A DNA stretch of 64,000 bases from positions 118,583-182,582 of the forward strand of contig CAWDZA010000016.1 in assembly GCA_963806635.1 (NCBI GenBank), written 5' to 3'. Positions 9,861 through 19,772 of this stretch are shown piece by piece. Numbering within the stretch: the stretch's first letter is position 1; every line of letters starts with the position of its first letter. Position numbers and translations under genes: made by a program. Source of the stretch: CAVVEQ01 sp963806635. GTDB taxonomy: Bacteria > Chloroflexota > Anaerolineae > Anaerolineales > Anaerolineaceae. The notes beneath the pieces were generated by a model that was not told the DNA's origin, searched no databases, and saw only the letters and a list, made by a program, of their open reading frames with translations.

Positions 9861-11813
9861 CTACTTTGCCGGGCAATTCTCGCCATAATCCAGGGCTTCC
9901 AGGTTCCAGAATTCGCTGCGGGAGCTGATATCCATCTCCAGACCGCACAGGTCTGGGCGTGAGATGGCGATCTTGGGCTGGTACAAAAGGGGGATATCTG
10001 GCAGGTCGCTTGCCAGCAGCGCCATCGCCCTTCGGGCAGCTTCCGGCAGGGCGCCGTTGGCCAATCCCTTCGAAATGGACTCGCGGCAGGCTGCATCGAA
10101 GTCCGCATTTGAATACCCGCTGATGTTCGCCCCGCCAAATTCGGTACCCAGCCAATTGTTGGCAGCGGATGGGATCTCGCTGCTCAAATAGAGGAAACAG
10201 GGCGGGATCTCGCCCACTGCCCAGGCGAATTGAGCCAGGTCGAATTTGCGACCGAACATCACCCCATCCGGTCCGGCTGCATAGAGTTGGTCCGGCGTCA
10301 TGGTTGTCACAGTCACTTCAATCCCGCAATCCGCCAGGGATTTCCGGAAAACCTCGGCCGTCTTCTGATGCTGGATTGAATCGGTGGTCGCGTAAGAAAT
10401 GCTGAAGGGGGTGCCATCAGGAACGTTGGCCACTCCCAGCGCGGTACGCGGGGTGGCTGCATTTCCATCCAGATCCTTCCACCCAACCGCATCCAGCAGT
10501 TTGGCTCCCTGTTCTGGATCAAACGAATAGGCCTGGAGGCTGGGGTCATACAATGGATGAGAGGGTGGCAGGTAGCTGTTGGCGGTCTTGGTCAGGTTGT
10601 TGAAAGCATCCACCACGGCCTGGTCGCGATCCAGGCAATACGCAATTGCCTGGCGGGTGCGCACGTCTCCGAAGAAATCCGGGCGGTCGCCCTTGCTGGT
10701 CTGGATGCCATCATCGGCGCTGGCGGGTTTGATCCCAATCGCCAAATGCTCCCATTCCGGACCCAGCCCGGAGTAAACCTTGATCTTGTTTTTCAGTTCC
10801 GCGTCGCGGATGATCTGGGTCTGCTCTTCCAACCGGGTGGTCTGGTCCACAATATCGCACACTCCGGTCAACTGCGCAGCCACATTGTTATCAGCAATAT
10901 CACCCAGAAAACGAAAGACCAGCACGTCGAATTTGGGCAGTCCTTCGCTGGCGCGGAAGTAATCCGGGTTTTTCACCAGTCGGATGTGGTCTCCCTGGAC
11001 CCATTCGTCAATCTTATAAGGTCCCCAGCCGATCGGCTTCTGGTTGGTTTCCGGGGCGGTCAGCAGCTCGGCAGCGGTCATTTTGCCCAACAAGTGTTCC
11101 GGCAGCGGGCTCCAGAAGAATTGCGAAAGATCCTGCACCTGCAGACCTGGTTTACCGATCCAGCGTACGGTGCGCTCATCCACCGCCTCATACACGTCGG
11201 TGAGGTCGGTGGACTGCTTGACCACCGGGGTATCTGGTGCGGCTGCAGTATTATATGAAAAGACAGAATCCGCCGAGGTGAGCGATTCGCCATCCGACCA
11301 TTTGATGCCGTTCTTGAGTCGGAAAGTGGCGATGAAGCGGTCCATGGTCAGGGGTGTAACACCATCCCAATTCACAGCACAGGAGGCATCGCTGCAACCA
11401 GAGGGAAAAACGGTTACATCCTTCGCCAGGGGCACCACATTTCCTGCCGTATCCACCACCATGTCCCCCGTCTGCATGGGCATTGGTTGCAGGGAAGCAT
11501 CACCATCGGCAAGTGATGGCAGCTTATCCAGGATCACCGGAAATGGCTTGTAACCGCGGGTGTCGATGGGACCATCATAAACAGCTTCTAGCACGGACCA
11601 CATGGCATGGCCGTTACCGTTATAAAGATAAAGGGAAGCAGGTTCCTGCCCCAGGCAGATGGTCAGCAGGCGCTCGGGTATGGGCGTCGCCGTGGCAGTT
11701 GGTTCAGCCGTTGGGGTGGCTGACGGTTGGAACAATCCATTCTGCGAGCAGGCCACCAGGACCCCTGCGGATAGGATGAGAAAAGCGAAAGCGAATATTT
11801 TTTTATTTTGCAT
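9861..11813 (-). CDS. Peptide-binding lipoprotein, SBP family 5 (second copy)
   Basis: Intact 650-residue solute-binding lipoprotein. The signal peptide ends in lipobox VLVAC (Cys22), followed by a Thr/Pro/Ala linker (about 28-46). Family features include GIKWSDGESLTSADSVFSYN, GWGPYKIDEWVQGDHIRLVKNPDYF and VRTQAIAYCLDRDQAV. It is far diverged from the binding protein upstream of the permeases. It has no permease of its own nearby and may feed another transporter or share the neighbouring one. A TATAAT box eight bases before its ATG suggests its own near-leaderless promoter, although it lies only 23 bases after rsgA. Confidence 0.92.
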   Translation of the reverse strand: MQNKKIFAFAFLILSAGVLVACSQNGLFQPSATPTAEPTATATPIPERLLTICLGQEPASLYLYNGNGHAMWSVLEAVYDGPIDTRGYKPFPVILDKLPSLADGDASLQPMPMQTGDMVVDTAGNVVPLAKDVTVFPSGCSDASCAVNWDGVTPLTMDRFIATFRLKNGIKWSDGESLTSADSVFSYNTAAAPDTPVVKQSTDLTDVYEAVDERTVRWIGKPGLQVQDLSQFFWSPLPEHLLGKMTAAELLTAPETNQKPIGWGPYKIDEWVQGDHIRLVKNPDYFRASEGLPKFDVLVFRFLGDIADNNVAAQLTGVCDIVDQTTRLEEQTQIIRDAELKNKIKVYSGLGPEWEHLAIGIKPASADDGIQTSKGDRPDFFGDVRTRQAIAYCLDRDQAVVDAFNNLTKTANSYLPPSHPLYDPSLQAYSFDPEQGAKLLDAVGWKDLDGNAATPRTALGVANVPDGTPFSISYATTDSIQHQKTAEVFRKSLADCGIEVTVTTMTPDQLYAAGPDGVMFGRKFDLAQFAWAVGEIPPCFLYLSSEIPSAANNWLGTEFGGANISGYSNADFDAACRESISKGLANGALPEAARRAMALLASDLPDIPLLYQPKIAISRPDLCGLEMDISSRSEFWNLEALDYGENCPAK

Positions 11814-11821
11814 GGTTTTTG

Positions 11822-11827
11822 ATTATA
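11822..11827 (-). promoter_or_regulatory. Near-leaderless -10 box for the second binding protein
   Basis: TATAAT on the minus strand is followed by eight bases and the ATG at 11813; no ribosome-binding site is close to the start. This would give a transcript with one or two untranslated bases. Confidence 0.5.
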
Positions 11828-11836
11828 TCGTAGGCC

Positions 11837-12739
11837 TCAACCAAACCTCAGGCGCAGGTAGGATTCGTACCGCTCGGGGTCAACCCGCCCCTCCTCCACC
11901 GCTTTCACAACCGCGCAGCCGGGTTCATCGCGGTGGGTGCAATCGTTGAACTGACAATCGGAAACCAGCCCGCGCAGCTCCGGGAAATAACCATCCAGCT
12001 CTTCCGGTTGGGTGTCCCAGAGTGCCAGGCTGCGCAACCCGGGCAGATCGGCCACAAAACCGCCGCCATCGATCGCGAACATCTCGCGCACGTTGGTGGT
12101 ATGTCGCCCTTTTTGCTGCATGAAGGATTGCACCTCTCTCACCTTCAGTCCCAGCCCCGGCTGGACACAATTCAACAGGCTGGTTTTGCCCACGCCGGAA
12201 GGACCCGCCAGTGCACTCACTTTTCCCGCGAGGACCGCCTTAAGCGCTTCGATCCCATCGCCGCTGCGCGTGGATGTGTGGAGCACCGGGTAACCCAGGT
12301 TCTGATAAACCGCAAAGAGCTCCTGCGCAATACGGGGTTTCACCAGGTCCACTTTGTTGCCCACGATCACAGCTGGAATACTGCTCTTTTCAGCCACCAC
12401 CAGGAATCGATCCAGCATACGCAGGTGCGGTTCGGGTTGGGTCACGGCGAATACCAGTACCACCTGGTCGGGGTTGGCTAACAATATCTGGCGGTAAAAA
12501 CCGCCTGGTTGCGGATCGAGCCTTGAGAAGCTTTTTCCCCGCGGGTGGATGGCCTCGATCATGCCGCTGCCCTCGGGCAGGAGCAATACCTCCACCTGGT
12601 CGCCAACAGCCACAACTTCCTCCTGGACTGTGCGCCGCTTCAACCTTCCCCGCAATCGGCATACGATCGCACCCTGGTCCGTCTGGACCGTGTAAAAGCC
12701 GGATTGCAGCCGGGTAACCCGGCCGGGGATGGTCTCCAC
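11837..12739 (-). CDS. rsgA: RsgA, ribosome small-subunit-dependent GTPase
   Basis: Circularly permuted GTPase that checks 30S maturation. It has an N-terminal OB-fold (GRVTRLQSGFYTVQ), then the G4 motif NKVDL, then the P-loop GPSGVGKTSLLN, then the G3 motif in DLPG, the order typical of the family. The C-terminal zinc site is visible as CQFNDCTHRDEPGC. The GTG at 12739 is chosen because it opens the family N-terminus (VETIPGRV) 11 bases after the stop of the upstream PBP; an open frame extends further but overlaps that gene. Last member of the maf-PBP-rsgA run. Confidence 0.95.
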   Translation of the reverse strand: METIPGRVTRLQSGFYTVQTDQGAIVCRLRGRLKRRTVQEEVVAVGDQVEVLLLPEGSGMIEAIHPRGKSFSRLDPQPGGFYRQILLANPDQVVLVFAVTQPEPHLRMLDRFLVVAEKSSIPAVIVGNKVDLVKPRIAQELFAVYQNLGYPVLHTSTRSGDGIEALKAVLAGKVSALAGPSGVGKTSLLNCVQPGLGLKVREVQSFMQQKGRHTTNVREMFAIDGGGFVADLPGLRSLALWDTQPEELDGYFPELRGLVSDCQFNDCTHRDEPGCAVVKAVEEGRVDPERYESYLRLRFG

Positions 12740-12750
12740 AATTCCTGGAA

Positions 12751-14946
12751 TTATGGCACCGGGGTTTCCACTGCGCCGCCCTCGGGGGTGGGCGTGCGGG
12801 TCACATAGTAGGCAGATTCCCACGGGAAGAGCGCCAGCGGCTGCCCGAAGTATTTTTCCACCATGCGGCGGAAAATCGGAGCCGCGATTTCGGAGCCCTG
12901 CCCGGCGTTCTCAACGATCACCACAACGATGATATCCGGTTGGTTTTCAAGATTCATATCGGTATATCCGCCAAACCAGGCGTGGGCTTCCCCACCGGGG
13001 TTCTGGGCGGTACCCGTCTTCCCAAAGACAGGAATGGAGAGCCCCAGCATCGCGCGGTGTGCGGTTCCGCGTTGTTCCTTCACCACCATGCGCATGGCAG
13101 ATTGGACTGACTCCAGGGTATTTTTGGATATCGGCAGCTCGCCGGATTCCTTCGCGGTGAAGGTATCTACTGCACTTCCATCCGGAGAAACGATCTTTTC
13201 GATGATCTGTGGAACATGCAATTTGCCACCATTGCCGACAGCTTCAATGAACTTGGCCACCTGGAGCGGCGTGACAAGCATCTCACCCTGACCAATACCC
13301 TGCTGGGCAGCCGCGCCGTCATCCTGAGGCACAGGGATCTGCCCGGCGTCGTCAGCGACGGCTTCAATGCCGGTCTTGCTTCCCAATCCGAAACCACCTG
13401 CAATGTTGGAAAGGTAATAAGCGCCCATCTGCCGGAAAAGCTCCAGACCAGCGTGGTAGAACCACGGATTGCAGGAACGCATCAGCCCTTCCATAAGGGT
13501 GAGGATCCCATCCGGCGGAAGACCTTTTACCAGAGTCCAGTTTTCAAGTGTCAGGTTGGGGATCTCGGTCCAGGTGTTCTGGCAGTCGAATTTCGAATCC
13601 GGCTTGAAAACACCGCTTTCCAACGCGGCTGCCATGGTGATGATCTTGAACACTGATCCAAGCGGATAGACGCCCGTCGCCGCCCGGTTCAGCAGGCGGT
13701 TGCTGCCATCATTCAAAACGGTGCCAAGCGAGCTGTTATTTACATTGCCAGCCACGAAAAGGTTGGAATCCACGCTGGGGGAGGATGCCATGGCAAGAAC
13801 CCGACCGGTGCTCTTTTCCAGAACAACGATCGCGCCGTTGAATCCGTCCAGGGATTTCTGGGCGACCTCCTGCAAGGGAGCATCCAGGGTGGTGTAAATA
13901 TCCTTCGGCGGTTTCGATTCCACTTCGATCAAACGTGTGGATACCGATCCATCGGGGCGGATCACATATAGCGAGGCGCTCGGCGTTCCCGCCAGAATTT
14001 CCTCGCCCCATTGTTCCAGCCCGGCCTGACCCACCGTTTCGTCCCCGGCATAGCCCTTCAACCGGTACTCGTCGATCTGCTCGGGAAAGATCGATTGAAC
14101 ATACCCAACCGTCTGCGGCGCAAGTGAATCCGGGTAGAAGCGCCCGTTATAAATGGATATCTTCAGCCCATCCAGGGTGGTGAGGTAATCGAATTTGCGG
14201 TCCACCACCGAGCGGTTGACTTCACCCACCGGCACATACCAATCCGCCTGGGATGCCTGGATATCCGCGTCGATGGATTGGGCGGTACGCCCGGTGAGCA
14301 GCGCCAATTGCGCCACCACCTCTGGCATCATGCCCTCCGCCACCTGCCCGGGAACTACCCCCAGTGCATATGCATCTGCGTTGGTTGCCAGAACGTTCCC
14401 GTCCCGGTCATAGATATTCCCCCGCGATGGCCACTTAACATCCAGGGAAAGGGAATTTCCGCCTTCCAGTTCAGGCATCATCAGCCCTTCATTCCACTGC
14501 ACCTTCCAGCTCCCGCCCTCCAGCACCAGGTTCATCACCATCTGGCGGCTCAAGTCGCCCAGCAGCGCGGTGGTGAAATCGACACCGTATCCCACCTGTG
14601 CTGAGGATGGATTGGTCAGGGAGGAGGGAATGGAAAAACCGATCTTCTGCAGGGTCAGGCTGCGGGCAAAGTCCTGATATTTTTTAGTGAAATCCTCTTT
14701 GGAGATGGCATCCTTGCTGGCGCCACTCAGGAAATCATACATATCGTCGTAATTGCTGTTCTGCCAGGCGGTCAGAAAAGCCGCCGCGGCATCCTGTGCG
14801 TTGGGAGTATCAGTGATGTTCACCACCGGGGTGGGCAGGCTGGATGTGGCGGTTGGTTTCGGACCTTCTGTCCCAGCAGGCGTATTTCCACCTCCGCAGG
14901 CGGCCAACAGGATCGGCAATAAGATTAATAATCTAAAAAACTTCAT
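12751..14946 (-). CDS. Lipoprotein class B penicillin-binding protein with MecA-like N-terminal domain
   Basis: Peptidoglycan transpeptidase of about 731 residues. The start at 14946 has AGGAGG four bases upstream. It begins with a lipoprotein signal (LLAACGGG) instead of the usual membrane helix. Residues about 45-140 match an NTF2-like domain of the MecA_N type (AAAAFLTAWQNSNYDDMYDFLS), then comes the PBP dimerisation domain (RGNIYDRDGNVLA), then transpeptidase motifs SVFK (near 427), SCN (near 491) and KTG (near 643). It lies between maf and rsgA. Low beta-lactam affinity is possible by analogy with MecA but not shown. Confidence 0.92.
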   Translation of the reverse strand: MKFFRLLILLPILLAACGGGNTPAGTEGPKPTATSSLPTPVVNITDTPNAQDAAAAFLTAWQNSNYDDMYDFLSGASKDAISKEDFTKKYQDFARSLTLQKIGFSIPSSLTNPSSAQVGYGVDFTTALLGDLSRQMVMNLVLEGGSWKVQWNEGLMMPELEGGNSLSLDVKWPSRGNIYDRDGNVLATNADAYALGVVPGQVAEGMMPEVVAQLALLTGRTAQSIDADIQASQADWYVPVGEVNRSVVDRKFDYLTTLDGLKISIYNGRFYPDSLAPQTVGYVQSIFPEQIDEYRLKGYAGDETVGQAGLEQWGEEILAGTPSASLYVIRPDGSVSTRLIEVESKPPKDIYTTLDAPLQEVAQKSLDGFNGAIVVLEKSTGRVLAMASSPSVDSNLFVAGNVNNSSLGTVLNDGSNRLLNRAATGVYPLGSVFKIITMAAALESGVFKPDSKFDCQNTWTEIPNLTLENWTLVKGLPPDGILTLMEGLMRSCNPWFYHAGLELFRQMGAYYLSNIAGGFGLGSKTGIEAVADDAGQIPVPQDDGAAAQQGIGQGEMLVTPLQVAKFIEAVGNGGKLHVPQIIEKIVSPDGSAVDTFTAKESGELPISKNTLESVQSAMRMVVKEQRGTAHRAMLGLSIPVFGKTGTAQNPGGEAHAWFGGYTDMNLENQPDIIVVVIVENAGQGSEIAAPIFRRMVEKYFGQPLALFPWESAYYVTRTPTPEGGAVETPVP

Positions 14947-14974
14947 CATTCCTCCTGGCAGGTCTGCCAAGTTT

Positions 14975-15643
14975 TCATCCAATCTCTTCCCCGGCCAACA
15001 CCCTTTCCCAAATTGGGCAATCGTAACCCGCGCGTTCCTTGCACACATCCGGGGGATTTTTCTTGAGGAGAACCCTTCGGTCTTCCAATTCCCTCACGAG
15101 GTGACAAAGCGGCAAGCCCATCACGTTTGCCATGCAACCGGAGAATTCAGGAACAGGGTTAAAATCGCGGTTCTGGATGGCATAAGCACCGGCTTTATCC
15201 CGCGGGTCCCCGCTGCGAACATAATCCAGGATCTCTTCAGCGGTGAGGGATCTCATCCTTACCCTGGATTCACACAATGTCCTGATAATGATTCCGTCAT
15301 CCAGATTATAGATGATAAGACCTGTGTCCACACAGTGTTCCCGGCCGCTTAGCTGTTCCAGCATCCTGGCAGCATCGCCTCCATCGGCTGGTTTTCCCAG
15401 GATTTCACCCTGGTCCACCACCACGGTATCGGCGGCGATCACCGTCCATTTTCCTTCCAGCTCCCTCCCCGCCGACCGGGCTTTTTCCTCCGCCACCCGC
15501 AGAACATGCGCGCGTGGATCTTCCCCTGGAAGCGGTGTTTCATTAATGGATCCATCCAGGCACTCAAAAGGCAATCCCAGCCAGGAAAGCATCTCCCGGC
15601 GGCGCGGGGAGCGGGAGGCCAATGCCAGAGGGGGAAAAAACAT
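14975..15643 (-). CDS. maf: Maf-like nucleotide pyrophosphatase
   Basis: House-cleaning enzyme that hydrolyses non-canonical nucleoside triphosphates and can affect septum formation. It shows the opening signature LALASRSPRRREML, the catalytic stretch ADTVVVDQGEILGKP, and the C-terminal substrate region DKAGAYAIQ. The length of 222 residues is slightly long because of a basic tail. First gene of a run with the PBP and rsgA, 28 bases before the PBP start. Its transcript appears leaderless. Confidence 0.93.
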   Translation of the reverse strand: MFFPPLALASRSPRRREMLSWLGLPFECLDGSINETPLPGEDPRAHVLRVAEEKARSAGRELEGKWTVIAADTVVVDQGEILGKPADGGDAARMLEQLSGREHCVDTGLIIYNLDDGIIIRTLCESRVRMRSLTAEEILDYVRSGDPRDKAGAYAIQNRDFNPVPEFSGCMANVMGLPLCHLVRELEDRRVLLKKNPPDVCKERAGYDCPIWERVLAGEEIG

Positions 15644-15649
15644 AAAAAG

Positions 15650-15655
15650 ATTCTA
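15650..15655 (-). promoter_or_regulatory. Leaderless -10 box for maf
   Basis: TAGAAT on the minus strand is followed by exactly six bases (CTTTTT) and the ATG at 15643. There is no Shine-Dalgarno sequence. The region is divergent from the xpt promoter. Confidence 0.6.
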
Positions 15656-15671
15656 ACACAGCCCTTTTTGG

Positions 15672-15700
15672 TTGACGTTTCCCTTAAAGAAATCTAATAT
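15672..15700 (+). promoter_or_regulatory. Sigma-70-type promoter of xpt-guaA
   Basis: TTGACG (15672-15677) and TAATAT (15695-15700) are separated by exactly 17 bases. The leader is about 25 bases and carries GGAGG five bases before the xpt ATG. There is no room for a purine riboswitch. Confidence 0.7.
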
Positions 15701-15731
15701 TATCTATCGATTTTTGAATGCGGAGGTTCTT

Positions 15732-16304
15732 ATGCAGGCTTTGAAGGATAGAATTCGCGCTGAGGGTAGAAACCTCGGCAATGGCATCCTCAAGGTGGAT
15801 AGCTTCATCAATCACCAGGTGGATCCCATCCTCATGGATGCCTGCGGCGCTGAGCTTGCCAGCCGCTTCCGCCACCTGAACCCTGTACACATCCTCACCG
15901 CCGAGATCTCCGGCATCGCGCCGGCTTTGATGACCGCTTTCCACCTGGGTATCCCTGTCATCTATGCCCGCAAGGTCAAGCCGGTCACCATGCCGGACCA
16001 GGTTTTCCTGACTCTGGCTCCCTCTCACACCAAGGGGCGCATGGTGGAGCTGATCCTCTCCCCCGAAAATATCACCCGCGGCGAAAAGCTGGTGATCATT
16101 GACGACTTCCTGGCTTCCGGAATGACCATTCTGGGGCTGGCTCGCCTGGCAGAAGCCGCCGGCGCGGAGGTGGTGGGGATTGGGGCGTTGATCGAGAAAT
16201 CCTTCGAAAAAGGACGCGAGAATCTGGGGGGGATGAACATCCCCATTGAATCCCTGGTACGCATCACCAGCATGGAGGATGGCGGTATCGAGATCGGGGA
16301 GTAG
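15732..16304 (+). CDS. xpt: Xanthine phosphoribosyltransferase
   Basis: Purine salvage enzyme converting xanthine and PRPP to XMP. The 190-residue protein opens with MQALKDRIRAEGRNLGNGILKVDSF in Xpt style and contains the PRPP-binding motif LVIIDDFLASGMT. The start at 15732 follows GGAGG at ideal spacing. It lies 17 bases upstream of guaA, which turns XMP into GMP, so the pair forms a complete xanthine-to-GMP salvage operon. Confidence 0.93.
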   Translation: MQALKDRIRAEGRNLGNGILKVDSFINHQVDPILMDACGAELASRFRHLNPVHILTAEISGIAPALMTAFHLGIPVIYARKVKPVTMPDQVFLTLAPSHTKGRMVELILSPENITRGEKLVIIDDFLASGMTILGLARLAEAAGAEVVGIGALIEKSFEKGRENLGGMNIPIESLVRITSMEDGGIEIGE

Positions 16305-16321
16305 GAAGGCGCATCACTTCA

Positions 16322-17872
16322 ATGAATGAATTGATCGCGATCATCGATTTCGGATCGCAGTATTCTGCGCTTATCGCCCGCCGCCTGCGCGAGCTGGGCG
16401 TGTATTCAGAGATATTCCCTCCTTCCACCACAGAGATTCAATTAAATAACCGCAATCTCAAAGGGATCGTGCTTTCCGGAGGGCCGCGCTCCATCTATGA
16501 GTCCGGCGCACCGCGTCTGGATGCTTCGCTGCTGGAAGCAGGCGTGCCGGTGCTGGGCATCTGCTATGGGATGCAGTCGATCGCCCAGGCACTCGGGGGC
16601 AGGGTCGAAAAAGCTGCCGCGCGGGAATACGGACATGCCAAAGTTAAGGTTCCAGTTGAAAATACTCTCCTGCCACGGGGCATTCTTCCGGTGTGGATGT
16701 CGCACGGCGACCAGGTGAGCGTTTTACCACAGGGCTTCCGGGTGTTGGGCGAAAGCCCCACCTGCCCCATCGCAGCCATTGCTGACGATGCCCGGCAAAT
16801 CTACGCCATCCAGTTCCATCCCGAGGTGGAGCAAACCCTGGATGGCAGCGAGATCCTGCGCCGCTTCGCCCTGCAGATCTGCCATTGCCGCGGCGATTGG
16901 CAGCCCGCCTCGTTCATCGCCGAATCGGTTGTTTCCATCCGGGAGCAGGTGGGCAAAGCCAGGGTGCTTTCGGCCCTTTCCGGCGGCGTGGATTCTGCTG
17001 TGGCCACCACCCTGGTGCGTCAAGCGGTTGGCAACCAGCTCACCGCGGTATTCGTTGTTACTGGGCTGCTTCGTAAAGGTGAACCGCAGGCTGTGGAAGC
17101 TGTTTTCCGCCCAATCCTCGGCAAAAACCTTGTTGTGGTGGATGCCTCCACGGATTTCTTCCGAGCCCTGCAAGGCGTGACCGACCCGGAGACCAAACGC
17201 AAACGCATTGGCAGCCTTTTTATCGAGACTTTTCAAAAGACTGCCCTAGGGTTGGGGGATTTTCCTTTCCTGGTGCAGGGCACCATCTACCCGGATGTGA
17301 TCGAGTCCAGCGCTGCGGGGAGCAAATCCTCCGAGCGCATCAAATCCCACCACAACGTGGGCGGGCTTCCTGAAAACATGCCCTTCCGGGTGGTGGAACC
17401 GCTGCGCAAACTGTTCAAGGACGAGGTCCGCAGGGTGGGCGAGGAGCTGGGTCTGCCGGAGGCGATGGTCTGGCGGCAGCCCTTCCCCGGTCCGGGGTTA
17501 GCCGTGCGCTGCCTTGGGGAGGTGACTCCCGGGAGGGTGGCGATCCTGCAGGAAGCTGATGCCATCTTCACCGGCGAGCTTGCCCGGGCAGGTCTGCTCG
17601 GCAAACCCGGCGCGAAAAAGACGGTCTCGCAGGCATTCGCGGTGTTGCTGCCTGTACGTTCGGTGGGGGTGATGGGGGATGGGCGCACCTACCAGGAAGT
17701 GGTCGCCCTGCGCGCCGTGCGCACCTCAGACTTCATGACCGCTGAATGGTTCCCTCTTCCCCAACGGCTGCTGGCGCGCATCTCCAACCGCATCGTTAAT
17801 GAAGTGCGCGGGGTAAACCGGGTGGTCTACGATATCACCGGCAAACCGCCGGCGACGATCGAGTGGGAATAA
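16322..17872 (+). CDS. guaA: GMP synthase (glutamine-hydrolysing)
   Basis: Converts XMP to GMP with ATP and glutamine. The N-terminal amidotransferase domain has the nucleophile motif GICYGMQ and the catalytic histidine in IQFHPEVEQT. The ATP-pyrophosphatase domain has the P-loop LSGGVDSAVA, and the dimerisation domain ends in the conserved tail NRVVYDITGKPPATIEWE. The 516-residue length is normal for the family. It is co-transcribed with xpt. Confidence 0.97.
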   Translation: MNELIAIIDFGSQYSALIARRLRELGVYSEIFPPSTTEIQLNNRNLKGIVLSGGPRSIYESGAPRLDASLLEAGVPVLGICYGMQSIAQALGGRVEKAAAREYGHAKVKVPVENTLLPRGILPVWMSHGDQVSVLPQGFRVLGESPTCPIAAIADDARQIYAIQFHPEVEQTLDGSEILRRFALQICHCRGDWQPASFIAESVVSIREQVGKARVLSALSGGVDSAVATTLVRQAVGNQLTAVFVVTGLLRKGEPQAVEAVFRPILGKNLVVVDASTDFFRALQGVTDPETKRKRIGSLFIETFQKTALGLGDFPFLVQGTIYPDVIESSAAGSKSSERIKSHHNVGGLPENMPFRVVEPLRKLFKDEVRRVGEELGLPEAMVWRQPFPGPGLAVRCLGEVTPGRVAILQEADAIFTGELARAGLLGKPGAKKTVSQAFAVLLPVRSVGVMGDGRTYQEVVALRAVRTSDFMTAEWFPLPQRLLARISNRIVNEVRGVNRVVYDITGKPPATIEWE

Positions 17873-17887
17873 CAGCATCGGTTGAAT

Positions 17888-17893
17888 TACAAT
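17888..17893 (+). promoter_or_regulatory. Leaderless -10 box for the FHA/VWA-like gene
   Basis: TACAAT is followed by exactly six bases (TCAATC) and ATG at 17900, directly after the guaA stop. No ribosome-binding site precedes this ATG. Confidence 0.6.
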
Positions 17894-17899
17894 TCAATC

Positions 17900-19772
17900 A
17901 TGGTACATAAGGACGTGCTCCGGGTCGGAAGAACTGTCGCTCTCCTCGCTGTTCTGGCGTTGGCATTATTCCCGAACCCACCTTTGAACGTCCGCGCCCA
18001 ATCCCCCGCTCAGATCACCATCCTGGGTGTGGATACCACCAGCTTCCCGCAAAACACCATTTGGTTTTCAGCAACCGATGCCAGCGGCGCGGTCATCCCC
18101 GATCTTTCAGCCGCCCAGCTCCAGGTGATCGAAAACGGCAAACCCCTCCAGCCCCGGAAGCTCGCCTTTGAGGATCCCGGCATCCGCCTGACGGTGGCAT
18201 TCAACCCCGGCCCCGGACTGGCACTCTATGCCGGCGGTGCCACGCGTTTCAATACCATCCGCAAAGCCCTGCTCGAATCTGCCGCCGGGTTGGGTGCGCC
18301 TTCCGACGATTATTCCCTGATCACCTCCAATGGCATCCTGGCTGCCCGCGAGGGGGATATAAAGCAGTGGGCTTCGCTGCTGGAGCAGTTCTCCCCCAAC
18401 CTCACTAAACCCGCCGCGGGACTTAACAGCCTAACCCAGGCGCTGGATCTCACTGCGGGATCCAACCCCCGTCCCTATATGCAGCAGGTTGTACTGTGGA
18501 TCACCCCCATGCTCTCTTCCGACCAGCTAAAGCTTGTCCCCGGGGTCAGCCAGCGCGCCTTCGACCTGGGCGTGCGTGTTTTCATCTGGCTGGTGGGTCC
18601 CAGTTTCGCCGGCAATTCCAGCGAAACGCAGGTCCTGCGCAATCTGGCGGAATCCGGCGGCGGCAGTCTGTTCATTTTCTCCGGGGTGGAAAAGCTGCCG
18701 GAACTCTGCCTCCTACCTGGATCCCATGCGCGGGGTATACCGGCTGGACTACAACTCGCGCATCGATGCCAGCGGCAGCCACACCCTCGCCATCCGTCAT
18801 ACGGAATCGGGTGTGGAAACTTCCTCGGCGGATTATCCCCTGGAGCTCACCGTCTTGCCGCCCAATCCGGTGTTGCTCTCTCTTCCATCTATCATCACTC
18901 GCATCGAAACCCGGGTCTCGGACCAGAAGAAATACCTTCTCATCCCCCTCAACCAACCTGTTACGTTGGCGGTAGAATTCCCCGATGGGCACGAGCGCGC
19001 GCTTGCATCCTCCCGGCTGTATGTGGATGAGAAGCTCGCGCAGGAGAACCGCATGGAACCCTTCAACCAATTCACCTGGGACCTGACCCCGTATTTGAAA
19101 GATGGCAGCCACGCCCTGCGGGCGGAGGTAACCGACTCGCTCGGGCTTACGCGCAGCACCATCAGCATCCCGGTGGAGGTGGATATCCGCTACCGTCCCT
19201 CGCTTTTTTCTTCCGCCAATTTGGACCGGCTGACGATCCTCTTCGTAATTCTCCTGGCTGTCGCAGCCCTGGTGATCGTCCTGATCTTCATGGGACGCCG
19301 CGGCTGGGGTACCGAATCCCGGCGTAAACGACGGCGTGAGGATAAGGACCCAGTCACCCAGCCGGTAAACATCCGTCAGGAAGCCAGCCTGCTTCGTAAG
19401 CCTCCCCTGGCACCCCAGGAGGAATCGGCGAAAGCTTCCGCCGCTCCGCGCCTTGTGCTGCAGGGAGCAGGCAGCCCGGCAGCGATCCCTCTGGAAGACG
19501 AAGAGATCACCCTCGGCTCCGATTCGCGCCAGGTTTCGGTCTGCCTGGATTCACAAACGGTGGATCCGCTTCACGCCCGCGTGACCCGGGATGCCGAGGG
19601 AAATGTCTTTATCAGCGATATGGGCTCGGTGGCAGGCACCTGGGTGAATTACAGTCCCATCTCCTCCACTGGTGTGCGTCTGGAGGATGGCGACCTTGTT
19701 CGGATCGGGAATCTGAGTTTTCGATTCCATACCGGCGGAAAAAGACCCTTCGAGGATTTCCCGGCTGGATAA
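17900..19772 (+). CDS. Membrane protein with VWA-like extracellular domain and cytoplasmic FHA domain (one frameshift)
   Basis: About 623 residues after repair. A signal peptide ends near residue 34. Residues ~40-290 resemble a von Willebrand A fold, but the metal-binding DxSxS motif is absent: the strand reads LTVAFNPGPG. A beta-rich region follows, then one transmembrane helix (LTILFVILLAVAALVIVLIF) and a basic cytoplasmic linker. The C-terminal FHA domain has LGSDSRQ, DPLHARV and GSVAGTWVN. The frame breaks at about 18706; deleting one T restores PELASYLDPMRGVYRLDYN. The next gene, overlapping by one base, is a PP2C phosphatase, so phosphothreonine signalling is likely. The cognate kinase is not in the window. 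Confidence 0.82.

Noticed and set aside
15656..15731. Purine riboswitch upstream of xpt
   Set aside because: The predicted leader is only about 25 bases, too short for a purine aptamer, and no conserved aptamer core is visible.
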